DNA of 59,985 nucleotides from Ideonella aquatica (GTDB lineage Bacteria > Pseudomonadota > Gammaproteobacteria > Burkholderiales > Burkholderiaceae_C): contig NZ_JAGQDE010000024.1 of the NCBI RefSeq assembly GCF_018069755.1, positions 1-59,985 on the forward strand, written 5' to 3'. The notes below the pieces were generated by a model. The model searched no databases and had not been told where the DNA came from. It was given only the letters and a program-made list of their open reading frames with translations. This document shows, one piece after another, positions 17,426 through 25,797 of this stretch; positions within the stretch are counted from its first letter, which is position 1; every line of letters starts with the position of its first letter. The translations under genes were made by a program, and so were the position numbers.

Positions 17426-18313
17426 ATGTTGCAGCCGCGCCAGATCGCGGTGCTGGTGGCCCTCACACTGATGTGGGGCGTCAATTGGCCGATGATGAAG
17501 TTCAGCCTGCGCGAGCTGTCACCGCTGTATTTCCGTGCGATCACGATGACCGGCGGCGCGCTGTCGCTGTACCTGTACTACCGTTTTGGGCGGGGCGTGG
17601 ACATGCGCTGGCCGCGCGCCGAGTGGCGCCGGGTGGCGCTGCTGGCCCTGCCCAACATCATCGCCTGGCATTTCTGCTCGATCACCGGACTGCATGCACT
17701 GGCCTCGGGCCGCGCGGCAATCCTGGGCTTCACGATGCCGGTGTGGACGGTGCTGATCACGCTGGTGCTGGCGCACGAGCGGCCCAGCGGCCGCGTGCTG
17801 CTGTCCGCCGGCGCGGCACTGGCCGCGGTGCTGATGCTGTCGTGGCAAGAGCTGGCGCACTTGGCCGGCCGACCCGAGGGCGTGCTGTGGATGCAGGCCG
17901 CCGCCCTCAGCTGGGCGGCCGGCACGGTGCTGATGCGCCGCACCACCTGCGCCATGCCCACCGAGGCGGTGACGGTGTGGATGATGGCGCTGGGCTCAGC
18001 CTTCTTCTGGATCGTGGCGCCGCTGATGGAGCCCGCCCCGCAGCCGGCAGCCTGGAGCACGGGCCTGTGGTGGTCGCTGCTGTACGGCGTGTTGCTGAAC
18101 TATGGCGTGGCGCAGGTCATCTGGTTCGGCATGGCGCGCACGCTGCCGCCCTCGGCCAGCGCCTTCTCGATCATGGCGGTGCCGCTGGTGGGCACCGCGG
18201 CGGCCACAGCCATCGTCGGCGAATGGCCTCGGCCGCTGGACCTGGTGGCCGCCGTGGCCATCGTGCTGGCCATCGCCAGCGCGCTGCTGCCACGACGACA
18301 ATCGGCCGCATGA
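17426..18313 (+). CDS. EamA/DMT-family transporter
   Basis: A 295-residue inner-membrane protein with about ten hydrophobic segments formed by two EamA repeats. The repeat starts are recognisable: 'LMWGVNWPMMKFSLRELSPLYFRA' in the first and 'LSWAAGTVLMRR' in the second. Members export amino acids, metabolites or drugs; the substrate is unknown. ATG 17426 is chosen over the adjacent GTG 17423. The gene lies 10 nt after thyA and overlaps folA by 4 nt (ATGA), so it is embedded in the thymidylate/folate operon. Confidence 0.85.
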   Translation: MLQPRQIAVLVALTLMWGVNWPMMKFSLRELSPLYFRAITMTGGALSLYLYYRFGRGVDMRWPRAEWRRVALLALPNIIAWHFCSITGLHALASGRAAILGFTMPVWTVLITLVLAHERPSGRVLLSAGAALAAVLMLSWQELAHLAGRPEGVLWMQAAALSWAAGTVLMRRTTCAMPTEAVTVWMMALGSAFFWIVAPLMEPAPQPAAWSTGLWWSLLYGVLLNYGVAQVIWFGMARTLPPSASAFSIMAVPLVGTAAATAIVGEWPRPLDLVAAVAIVLAIASALLPRRQSAA

Positions 18314-18828
18314 GCGACACCCGCCCCGACCTGGTCCTGATCGCCGCGCTGGCCCGCGGCCGTGCGATCGGCCGCGCCAACCAGCTGCCCTGGCACCTGC
18401 CCGAGGACCTGGCGCACTTCCGCCGCAGCACCCAGGGTGCGCCGGTGCTGATGGGCCGGCGCACCTGGGAGTCCCTGCCGGAGCGCTTCCGCCCGCTGCC
18501 GGGCCGTCGCAACCTGGTGCTGAGCCGCCAGGCTGGCCTGGCCTGCCCTGGTGCCGAGGTGGTGGGCAGCGTGCCCGAGGCGCTGGCGCGCTGCGCCGGT
18601 GTGCCGCGCGTCTTCGTGATCGGTGGGGCTGAGCTGTACGTGCAGGCGCTGCCGCTGGCCGATGAGTTGCTGCTGACCGAACTGGCGCTGGATGTGCCGG
18701 ACGCTGACGCCTTCTTCCCCGACTGGCCGGCGGCCGAGTTTGCCGAGGTGGCGCGCCAGACGATCCGCCCAGCCCCGCCTAACGAGTTCGACGTCGCTTT
18801 CGTCACCTACCGCCGTCGACCGCGCTGA
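18310..18828 (+). CDS. folA: Dihydrofolate reductase
   Basis: A 172-residue NADPH-dependent enzyme that regenerates tetrahydrofolate, including the dihydrofolate made by ThyA. Key features are 'IGRANQLPWHLPEDLAHFRRST' (Trp and Asp of the active site, quoted in part as NQLPWHLPEDL), 'MGRRTWESLP' for NADPH binding, 'GRRNLVLSRQ' and 'FVIGGAELYVQALPLADELLLTEL'. The start overlaps the end of the EamA gene; a GACAAT hexamer sits 7 nt before the ATG, within that gene's last codons. The longer upstream open frame is a shadow of the EamA gene. Confidence 0.97.
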   Translation: MSDTRPDLVLIAALARGRAIGRANQLPWHLPEDLAHFRRSTQGAPVLMGRRTWESLPERFRPLPGRRNLVLSRQAGLACPGAEVVGSVPEALARCAGVPRVFVIGGAELYVQALPLADELLLTELALDVPDADAFFPDWPAAEFAEVARQTIRPAPPNEFDVAFVTYRRRPR

Positions 18829-18882
18829 GCGCCCGCGCCCGGCACGCGCCGCGGGCTCGGTCGAACCACGTGGCGACGGGTG

Positions 18883-20238
18883 TCAGGCGGCGTGGCGCTG
18901 CGGTCGCTGTGCGCGCTGGGCCCGCAGGAACTCGCGGTACCAGTGGTAGCTGAGCTTGGGCGTGCGGGCCAGGGAGGCATAGTCGACGTGGACGATGCCA
19001 AAGCGCTTGGCGTAGCCCGAGGCCCACTCGAAGTTGTCCATCAGGCTCCACACCATGTAGCCAGCCATGGGCACCCCGGCGGCCAGTGCGCGGCCGGTGG
19101 CCTCGATGTGGCGGGCGATGTAGTCGCGGCGCGCGGTGTCCATCACCTGGCCGTCGACCACCTGATCGATGAACGCGGCGCCGTTCTCCATCACGTAGAT
19201 CGGCGGCAGGGTCCAGTCACGGTGCATGCGCAGCAGCAGCTCGGTCAGGCCCTCGGGCACGACCTCCCAACCCATGTCGGTCAGCGGCAGGCCGCTGGCC
19301 TGCACGCTCCACGCGCCGCTGGCACTGACCACGCCGCGCGTGTAGTAGTTGATGCCCAGGTAGTCCATCGGCGTGGCGATGGCGGCCAGATCGCCGGGCT
19401 CGATGCGGGGCGCGTCGGCACCCAGGTGCTGCCAGACGTCATCGGGGTAGCGACCGCGCAGCAGTGGATCCAGGTACCAGCGCACCAGCCGGCCATCCTC
19501 CAGCCAGGCGGCGGCGCGGTCCTCGGGGCTGTCGGTGGCCGGACCGATCGGCGACAGGTTCAGCACGATGCCCAGGCGACTGGGGCAGCCGTCGGCGCGC
19601 AGCGCCTGCAGCGCCAGGCCGTGGCTCAGCAGCAGGTGGTGCGCCACCTGCATGGCGATGCCCCGGTGGCGCACGCCGGGCGCGAAGATGCCGCTCTCGT
19701 GGCCCAGCACCGCCATCACCCAGGGTTCGTTGTGGGTGGTGATGGCCGACAGGCGGTCGCCCAGCCGGGCGTTGATCGCGCGGGCGTAGTCGACAAAGCG
19801 GTGTACGGTGTCGCGCACCGCCCAGCCGCCGCCGTCCTGCAGCGTCTGGGGCAGGTCCCAGTGGTTCAGCGTCAGGTAGGGGCGCAGTCCGCGCGACAAC
19901 AGACCGTCGACCAGGCGGTCGTAGAAGGCCAGTCCGGCCTCATTGAAGGCGCCGCGACCGTCGGGCTGCACGCGCGGCCAGCTGATCGAGAAGCGGTAGG
20001 CGTCCACCCCCAGCCGGGCGATCAGGTCCAGGTCCTGGTCGAGCCGGTGGAAGTGGTCGCAGGCCACATCGCCATTCGAGCCATCGGCGATCGCCCCGGG
20101 CTGGCGGCAGAAGCGGTCCCAGATCGATTCGCCCTTGCCGGCCTCGCGGGCCGCGCCCTCGATCTGGAAGGCGCTGGTGGCCACACCCCAGACGAACTCG
20201 GGCGGGAAAAAGGGATCGTGGGCAGGTGTCCGGGTCAT
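18883..20238 (-). CDS. GH1 beta-glucosidase
   Basis: A 451-residue cytoplasmic family 1 glycoside hydrolase without signal peptide. The N-terminal GH1 signature 'FVWGVATSAFQIEGA' is present, the general acid/base is E171 in THNEPW and the nucleophile is E351 in 'YVMENGAA'. The residue before the nucleophile is Met where Thr is usual (TENG). It would split imported beta-1,3-gluco-oligosaccharides, the last step of the surrounding glucan locus. A LacI-type operator lies 47 nt upstream (20285-20298), and the hexamer TACGCT lies 7 nt before the ATG, giving it its own regulated promoter downstream of lacI. Confidence 0.93.
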   Translation of the reverse strand: MTRTPAHDPFFPPEFVWGVATSAFQIEGAAREAGKGESIWDRFCRQPGAIADGSNGDVACDHFHRLDQDLDLIARLGVDAYRFSISWPRVQPDGRGAFNEAGLAFYDRLVDGLLSRGLRPYLTLNHWDLPQTLQDGGGWAVRDTVHRFVDYARAINARLGDRLSAITTHNEPWVMAVLGHESGIFAPGVRHRGIAMQVAHHLLLSHGLALQALRADGCPSRLGIVLNLSPIGPATDSPEDRAAAWLEDGRLVRWYLDPLLRGRYPDDVWQHLGADAPRIEPGDLAAIATPMDYLGINYYTRGVVSASGAWSVQASGLPLTDMGWEVVPEGLTELLLRMHRDWTLPPIYVMENGAAFIDQVVDGQVMDTARRDYIARHIEATGRALAAGVPMAGYMVWSLMDNFEWASGYAKRFGIVHVDYASLARTPKLSYHWYREFLRAQRAQRPQRHAA

Positions 20239-20284
20239 GGATGACAGCGTAGGCAGGGGCGATCGCCACGTGCGTGAGCAGGTG

Positions 20285-20298
20285 TGAAAGCGCTTTCA
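20285..20298 (-). promoter_or_regulatory. LacI-type operator upstream of the GH1 gene
   Basis: Perfect 14-bp palindrome TGAAAGCGCTTTCA with a central CG, the usual half-site geometry for LacI/GalR regulators. Identical copies stand at 25593-25606 and 25704-25717. It lies between the lacI stop and the GH1 start, 47 nt before the ATG, so it likely gives GH1 an independent response to the locus regulator. Confidence 0.8.
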
Positions 20299-20379
20299 GA
20301 ATGCCCTGATTCTGCGGTGAGTGGCCGCCCGGCACACTGCTGGTTAACCCCGAATGCGCGGCGCCGTCGAGGCGGCGGA

Positions 20380-21429
20380 TCAGCGCTGCAATCGACGCAC
20401 CGACTCGCGCGGCACCAGCTGCAGCGACGGCAGCGACACCTGCGCGGTCTCGCCACGCAACAGCGCCATCATCGCGGCTGCCGCCTGAAAGCCCATCTCG
20501 TACACCGGCTGGCGCACCGTGGTCAGCGGCGGAATCGCGAAGCGTGCCGGCGCCAGGTCGTCGAAGCCCACCAGCGAAACGTCGTCGGGCACCCGCACAT
20601 TGCGACGGTACAGGCCCAGTGCGGCGCCGATGGCGGTCTGGTCGTTGGCGGCAAAGATCGCGGTGAAGGGCAGCCGGGCATCCAACAGGCGGTTCACCGC
20701 CAGCAGGCCGCCAGCCTCGGTGTAGTCGCCCGGCGTGACCAGCGCGGGGTCAAAGGGCAGGCCGGCGCGGTCCAACGCCTCGCGGTAGCCGGCCAGGCGC
20801 TCATGGGCATCGGCGTGGTCGGGCTCGCCGCCGATGTAGGCGATGCGCGCATGGCCGCAATCGATCAGGTGTTGCGTGGCCATGGCCGCACCGGCGCGGT
20901 TGTCGAAACACAGGCCATGCACACGCGGACCCTGCATCTGGCGGCCCACCACCACCATCGGCACGTTGCCGGCGCCGGCCTGCAGCGCCCGGTTCGACAG
21001 CCGCCCGGCCAGCACGATCAGCCCGTCCACGCGGCGGGCCATCAGCGCGTCCAGTGCCTTGCGCTCCTCGGCCTCCTGCCAATGGCCGCTGACGAAGATC
21101 GGGATGTAGCCGGCCTCGTCCAGGCGGTCCTCGATGCCATGCAGCGCTTCGCCGTAGAACGGACTGCTGATCGTCTGGGTCAGCACGCCGATGCTCAGCG
21201 TGCGCCCCCCGGCCAGGCCGCGGGCCACCGGATTGGGGCGAAAACCCAGCGACTGGATCGCCGCATCCACCGCCTGCTGCTTGACCTGGCTGACGCGCGC
21301 GGTGCCGTTGAGGATGCGCGAGACCGTGCTGGGCGACACCCCGGCCGCCTGGGCGACCATCTCCAGCGTCACCACACCGGCGGCAGGGGTTGCAGAACCC
21401 CGGACACGGCGGGGCGAGGTGTTGCTCAT
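20380..21429 (-). CDS. LacI-family transcriptional regulator of the beta-glucan locus
   Basis: A 349-residue repressor. The helix-turn-helix is 'TLEMVAQAAGVSPSTVSRILNG' (residues 21-42, quoted TLEMVAQAAG then VSPSTVSRILNG), with an unusually long 20-residue Ala/Pro/Arg lead. The hinge region and a periplasmic-binding-protein-like sugar domain follow ('LSIGVLTQTISSPFYGEAL', 'AIFAANDQTAIGAALGLYR', 'VSLVGFDDLAPARF'). The effector is probably a beta-1,3-gluco-oligosaccharide (inference). It sits between the GH81/lipoprotein genes and GH1, and three identical palindromes in the locus are its likely targets. GGAG lies upstream of the ATG at 21429. Confidence 0.92.
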   Translation of the reverse strand: MSNTSPRRVRGSATPAAGVVTLEMVAQAAGVSPSTVSRILNGTARVSQVKQQAVDAAIQSLGFRPNPVARGLAGGRTLSIGVLTQTISSPFYGEALHGIEDRLDEAGYIPIFVSGHWQEAEERKALDALMARRVDGLIVLAGRLSNRALQAGAGNVPMVVVGRQMQGPRVHGLCFDNRAGAAMATQHLIDCGHARIAYIGGEPDHADAHERLAGYREALDRAGLPFDPALVTPGDYTEAGGLLAVNRLLDARLPFTAIFAANDQTAIGAALGLYRRNVRVPDDVSLVGFDDLAPARFAIPPLTTVRQPVYEMGFQAAAAMMALLRGETAQVSLPSLQLVPRESVRRLQR

Positions 21430-21553
21430 CAGGGGCACTCCAGCACACAGTGGGACCGACCGGCCGCGCCGGACAAGGCGCGCCACGGCAGTCCAGGCAT
21501 GGATGCATTGTGGCAGTCCGCTGGCACGCCAGGCCGCCAGATCGCCGTCGGTC

Positions 21554-23209
21554 TCACTCGATGGTGATGCCGCCCACCAGAACCAGCGTGCTCGGGTAGA
21601 CGCCCGAGCCATTGAGCACCGACAGATTGGCACCGCTGCTGAGCGTCCCGTCCGACACCGCGATGCCACCACCCACGCCCTGGAACGAGAGCTGCGACAG
21701 CGGCGACTTGGCCAAGGCATCAGCCACGCTGCTGGCCGCCCCGCCGCAGTCCTGCGACAGCACGAAGGAGCTCAGCGGCACCGCGTAGTCGGTGGCCGAG
21801 GCCGCCGTGGCGGTGAGCACGCGGTGCAGCTGCAGCCGGCAGTCGGTATTGGCGCCCACGGTGAAGCGCTTGCCCAGGTCAGCAACGATCAGGACGTTGT
21901 GGTTGGGTGCGCTGAACCACTCGGCGTTCTGGCCCAGTTTGAACTTCAGCTGCGTCTGCGAGCCCACCTGCAGGCCGGCTGTGTCAACGCCGCCCGTCAG
22001 GCCGCCGCTCACGCCGGGTGCCTGCACGTAGATGCCCATGAACAGGTCGGTGGCCGGCGTGGCGGTCTGGTGGTAGTAGAAGAAGTAGCTGTCAGCGGCG
22101 GACACGGCGGGCGTGAACCCACCGCCGCTGCCGCAGTTCGCCGGGTCGCCGTTGCAGGCATAGCCGTCCAGGTTGCTGCCGCTGAAGCCGCCGAACTCAC
22201 CCCCCTCGACGGTGCGGTTGCCCGCACCAAAGCCGCTGGAGAACACCAACGGGCCCGTGCTGCCGCCGCCGGCCGGCCAGGGATAGATGAGGTTGTCGAG
22301 GTAGTAGGTGCGCGCAGCCCCCACGGTGGCGCCCGGGGTGCCGAAGTCAAAGAACACCGACAGCCGGTCGTAGCTGGCCGCCAGGTCCAGCGTCGGGGTG
22401 CCCGGCACCGGCCGGGAGAAGTCGAAACTCAGCGTCTGCCAGCCGGAGGCCGTGGTGACAGTGGCCTCGGTCTCGACCGTCTTGGCTGGCCGGGTCGAGT
22501 CCTCCACCTTCATGCGCACTGGGATGCCGGCCACCGGCGACCAGATGCGCGCGGTGATCGTCGACCGGCCGGCGGCGAAGCCGATGCGCGGGAGGGTGTT
22601 GCCCGCCGCGGTGGACAAGGTGGTTCCGGCCCAGGGCTCGGCCGTGGCGCTCTTGACGATGCGGGCCACCAGGTTGCCGGCACGGCTGGGGTCGACCACC
22701 ACCGCAGCGTCTTCGGCGCCGCCAAAGCCTGCCAGGATGGGGGCGGTGGTCTCGTCGAAGCTCACCACGCCGGAGCGCAGCGTGGTGTTGAAAGCCTGGC
22801 TGGCCGAGGTCTCTGCATTGACCGTGCCCACGGCGTCGGTGACGCCAGCCGCAAGCACCGTCACCTGCACCGTACCCGAGGACGCTGGCGTGGGTGTGAC
22901 CACCAGCGTGGCAGCGGTGCCCGAGCGCCGGATGAAGGCGCCCTTGGTCCCGCCGCTGACCGCGATGTCGTCCGCGGTGAAGCTGGTGCCGACATCGACG
23001 TTGAACGAGAAGGTGAAGGTGATGTCGCCGCTGGCCGTCTCGTCGGTGATGTTGTGGGTGATCGTCACCACCGGCACGGTCGCCGTGACCTCATGGCCAC
23101 CGTCCTGCGGCGGCGCAACCCCATTGCCACCGCCACAGGCAGCCAGGGAGACGATCAGCACGGCGGCGGCCGCGGCGGCAAGGTTCAGACGGAGTCGACG
23201 GGTGGTCAT
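21554..23209 (-). CDS. Exported lipoprotein with Ig-like and carbohydrate-binding-like regions
   Basis: A 551-residue protein with no catalytic motif that I recognise. The N-terminus is a lipoprotein signal ending in LAACGGG. About residues 35-125 resemble a bacterial Ig-like domain ('ITDETASGDITFTFSFNVDV', 'TFTADDIAVSGGTKGAF'). About 150-290 resembles a beta-sandwich carbohydrate-binding module ('WQTLSFDFSRP', ending 'TYYLDNLIYPW'). About 300-551 is a second large beta-rich region with a Cys pair (CNGDPANCG). It lies 46 nt after the GH81 gene and upstream of lacI. A surface glucan-binding role is inferred from location and architecture. Coding composition is like its neighbours. Confidence 0.75.
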   Translation of the reverse strand: MTTRRLRLNLAAAAAAVLIVSLAACGGGNGVAPPQDGGHEVTATVPVVTITHNITDETASGDITFTFSFNVDVGTSFTADDIAVSGGTKGAFIRRSGTAATLVVTPTPASSGTVQVTVLAAGVTDAVGTVNAETSASQAFNTTLRSGVVSFDETTAPILAGFGGAEDAAVVVDPSRAGNLVARIVKSATAEPWAGTTLSTAAGNTLPRIGFAAGRSTITARIWSPVAGIPVRMKVEDSTRPAKTVETEATVTTASGWQTLSFDFSRPVPGTPTLDLAASYDRLSVFFDFGTPGATVGAARTYYLDNLIYPWPAGGGSTGPLVFSSGFGAGNRTVEGGEFGGFSGSNLDGYACNGDPANCGSGGGFTPAVSAADSYFFYYHQTATPATDLFMGIYVQAPGVSGGLTGGVDTAGLQVGSQTQLKFKLGQNAEWFSAPNHNVLIVADLGKRFTVGANTDCRLQLHRVLTATAASATDYAVPLSSFVLSQDCGGAASSVADALAKSPLSQLSFQGVGGGIAVSDGTLSSGANLSVLNGSGVYPSTLVLVGGITIE

Positions 23210-23255
23210 GGTGGTGGTCCAGGTGGTCGCTGCGGTCGCGCCGGGCAGCCGGGAG

Positions 23256-25547
23256 TCAGGTGCCCTCGGCGCGGGCCAGCCGACCGGGCGGTACCGCCAG
23301 CTCGCGGCCATCCGAGAAGCGCACCCGAATGGGCTGACGGCCGGCATTGAAGGCCAGGTAGGTGCGGCGGCCATCGGGGCGACGGAACACCTGGTAGAGC
23401 GTGGTGTCGGCGCTGATGCTGGTGTCGGGCGCGCCCATCGCCGCCAGGCTGAGCAGGAAGTGCAGCGTGTGGCTGCGGCTGTCCCCGGCTTCAACAGCGC
23501 CCCAGCGGTCCCAGCCCGCCAGCGCCGCCTCGGGGTCGGCCAGCGCGCCGTACTTGGCGAAGATGTCCTGCCAGATGTCCGGCGGGTCAAAGCGCTTGCC
23601 GCGCTCGGCCCAGATCTTCTGCTCGTCCTTCAGCGACGCCAGGTTGCGCCGGATGTAGTCGGGGTGGCTGGCAAAGTAGGTGGAGACGGTGGTGATCGGC
23701 AGCAGGTTGATGCCGGTGATCTGCCGCGGCTCGTCGATCCACCAGGTGTTGTGGGCGTACTTGCCGCCGAAGACCATGCTGACGTCGGCGTTGCGGTATT
23801 CGGGTGCGAAGACGATGCGGTGCAGGTCGAACCAATAGTGGCGCACCGCCTCGGTCTCGGTGACCAGCATCCAGGTGCCCAGATCGCGCAGCGCCTGGTC
23901 GCCAGTGACCTCACCCCACAGGATCAGGCCGGCCCAGGCGTTGAGCGCCTCGCTGGACGACTCCTGGTTGTTGCCCCACTCACCCAGGCCAATGCCCGAG
24001 GCCCAGCTGTGGCCCTCATAGGGGTCAAAGTTGCGCAGAAAGGGGAAGTCGGCGCGACCGCGCTCGGCGGTGGCGATGTCCTTGACCAGCAGGTCGACCA
24101 TGTCGCCCCAGCGGCCGCGTGCCGCCCAGTCGGGGTCGCGCAGCGCGATCTCGGCCACCGCGCGGATCCAGTAGCCGTAGTGGAAGTGGTGGTCGTTCAT
24201 CTGCACCACCGCAAAGTACTCCTCGGGGTAGCCCACCACCGTGCCCATGGCCTGGTCCCAGTGGAAGAAGCGCCGCTTGTCGCCGCCCGAGAACCACTCC
24301 TCGACGCGCTTCTTCAGCAGGCCCAGCAGGCGTTCGGCGCCTTCGCGGTCGCCCTGCTGTTCGCAGACGTCAAGCATCTTGACCAGGCGCAGCAGGCCCT
24401 TGCCCTGCCAGTAGGGCCCCTCGCCGCCCTGCTGCAGCATGCGGTGGGCGTTGCGCACGTCGGCCTTCATGGCCTCGCGCAGATCGCCCACGCGCGGGCT
24501 GCTGTCGGGCACGGCGGGCCAGTAGGGCACGAAGCCGGTGTAGCGGCTGGTGGTGGTGAAGCGCTTGTCGGCCAGCAGCTTCATCGGTCCGCGCAGCGTG
24601 GCGTAGGCCGGGCCCAGGCGGCCCTCGACGCTGGCGTTGCCGTGCCAGTGGTGCGGGTACAGACCCAGCAGCGGCGTGGCTTCGTTGCCCTCAAGCGGCT
24701 GGGTGGTGGCGGTGAAGACGGTCTCGACGCGGCCGCTGGCGCGGTCGACGCTCCAGCTGACCCGGGTGTCGGTGACCGCGGCATAGGCGTGCTTCAGCAG
24801 CAGGGCCTGCGTGGCAGCGCTGTCGTCGGGCAGGGCCGCGGCGACCAGGTAGCCCTGGCCGGCCGGCAGACGGGCAACCCACTCGGCCGGCGCGGCCTGC
24901 TCCCACTGCACGCCGGTCGGGCCGTAGAGCGCGTAGGGCGTGCCGGCCAGGCGCAGCAGCAACACCCGCGGGTCGGCCGACGGCAGGCGCTCGGCCGGCT
25001 GCTTCAGGCGTACCCGCAGGTCACCGCGGCCGACGCGCAGCCAGACGTAGGGGCTGCCGTGGGCGATGGTGGCATCGAAGCGGTCGGCGCCGCGGCCCAT
25101 GGCGATGTCCACCGTCCAGTCGCTGGCGCCGGCCAGCAGGGCCCGGCCCGGCTCGAAGGCGGTGGGCGCGATCAGCAGATCGTCCCGGTGGGCGTGGTGG
25201 ATCTCGACGTCGCGGCGCTCGGTGGGCACCACCGCCTTCTTCGGCAGCGACACCTCCAGCCCGGCGGCGGTGGGTTTCACCGTCAGCGGCAGTGCGTAGA
25301 TGGGCTCGGGCTGATCGCTGAAGATCAGCGTGGAGTACCACTGGTTGGTGGGCGCTGCGCGGCGGGCCATGGCCTCGGTGCGGTGTGGCGCCCGCGGGAC
25401 GCTGGCGTTGCCTCGAGGGCTCAGGCTGACGCGCCCTGCGCCCAGCGCCACCCCGTCGGCCTGGGCCCAGGCCGGGCTGCCCACGCCCGCGCAGCCAAAG
25501 CCCAGCGCGGGCAGAATGCCAAGGAGATCGCGGCGGGTGAGGGTCAT
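23256..25547 (-). CDS. GH81 endo-beta-1,3-glucanase, Tat-exported
   Basis: A 763-residue glycoside hydrolase. The start 'MTLTRRDLLGILPALGFG' is a twin-arginine signal, cleaved near AWAQ. The GH81 hallmarks are 'APTNQWYSTLIF', 'NDHHFHYGYWIRAVAEIA', 'YEGHSWASGIG' and 'WGNNQESSSEALNAWAG', with candidate catalytic Glu529 in NNQE. The family hydrolyses beta-1,3-glucans such as laminarin, curdlan and callose. The start at 25547 removes about 175 non-coding-looking residues of the longer open frame. An operator palindrome lies 46 nt upstream (25593-25606). It heads the minus-strand arm GH81-lipoprotein-lacI-GH1. Confidence 0.92.
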   Translation of the reverse strand: MTLTRRDLLGILPALGFGCAGVGSPAWAQADGVALGAGRVSLSPRGNASVPRAPHRTEAMARRAAPTNQWYSTLIFSDQPEPIYALPLTVKPTAAGLEVSLPKKAVVPTERRDVEIHHAHRDDLLIAPTAFEPGRALLAGASDWTVDIAMGRGADRFDATIAHGSPYVWLRVGRGDLRVRLKQPAERLPSADPRVLLLRLAGTPYALYGPTGVQWEQAAPAEWVARLPAGQGYLVAAALPDDSAATQALLLKHAYAAVTDTRVSWSVDRASGRVETVFTATTQPLEGNEATPLLGLYPHHWHGNASVEGRLGPAYATLRGPMKLLADKRFTTTSRYTGFVPYWPAVPDSSPRVGDLREAMKADVRNAHRMLQQGGEGPYWQGKGLLRLVKMLDVCEQQGDREGAERLLGLLKKRVEEWFSGGDKRRFFHWDQAMGTVVGYPEEYFAVVQMNDHHFHYGYWIRAVAEIALRDPDWAARGRWGDMVDLLVKDIATAERGRADFPFLRNFDPYEGHSWASGIGLGEWGNNQESSSEALNAWAGLILWGEVTGDQALRDLGTWMLVTETEAVRHYWFDLHRIVFAPEYRNADVSMVFGGKYAHNTWWIDEPRQITGINLLPITTVSTYFASHPDYIRRNLASLKDEQKIWAERGKRFDPPDIWQDIFAKYGALADPEAALAGWDRWGAVEAGDSRSHTLHFLLSLAAMGAPDTSISADTTLYQVFRRPDGRRTYLAFNAGRQPIRVRFSDGRELAVPPGRLARAEGT

Positions 25548-25592
25548 GGCGGCGTCTCGTGAGCCCGAAGTGAACGGCCAGATGATTGTGTT

Positions 25593-25606
25593 TGAAAGCG
25601 CTTTCA
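25593..25606 (-). promoter_or_regulatory. LacI-type operator for the GH81 arm
   Basis: Perfect palindrome TGAAAGCGCTTTCA located 46 nt before the GH81 start codon, in the 250-bp divergent region between the two arms of the glucan locus. Placement within the likely 5' untranslated or promoter region fits repression of the minus-strand arm. I could not fix a convincing minus-strand -35/-10 pair around it. Confidence 0.8.
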
Positions 25607-25673
25607 GAATTGGCTGTCGTTTTCCCGAATATCGTCGATCCGGGGTTGCGGGAAAACACGGACGCTTGATCCG

Positions 25674-25717
25674 TTGACCCGACGGGGCATCGGCTCTATC
25701 GTTTGAAAGCGCTTTCA
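25674..25717 (+). promoter_or_regulatory. Sigma-70 promoter and LacI-type operator of the porin arm
   Basis: A -35 hexamer TTGACC (25674-25679) and -10 hexamer TATCGT (25697-25702) are separated by 17 nt. The operator TGAAAGCGCTTTCA (25704-25717) begins one base after the -10 and covers the expected start point near 25709. This is the classical arrangement for direct repression by a LacI-family protein. The leader to the porin ATG would be about 90 nt. Confidence 0.7.
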
Positions 25718-25797
25718 GGTTTGATGTGCCGAGGCCCTGCCCTCCATCACCCGAGCCTGGCGACGCCCACCTCCGTTCTGCCGTCCCGAGGCCCTCC

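Noticed and set aside
21430-21553. Independent promoter for lacI
   Set aside because: No convincing -35/-10 pair or operator copy was found in this 124-bp gap, so lacI may depend on the GH81 arm or on a weak unseen promoter.
22398-25562. A 1054-codon open frame on the plus strand opposite the GH81 and lipoprotein genes
   Set aside because: It is a GC-driven antisense shadow: low-complexity Ala/Gly/Arg/Gln content and no domain, opposite clear GH81 motifs.
25726-25797. GTG 25726 as the start of the porin gene
   Set aside because: It lies 8 nt after the operator and about 17 nt after the expected transcription start, with no ribosome-binding site; ATG 25798 gives a more normal signal region, though a long one.
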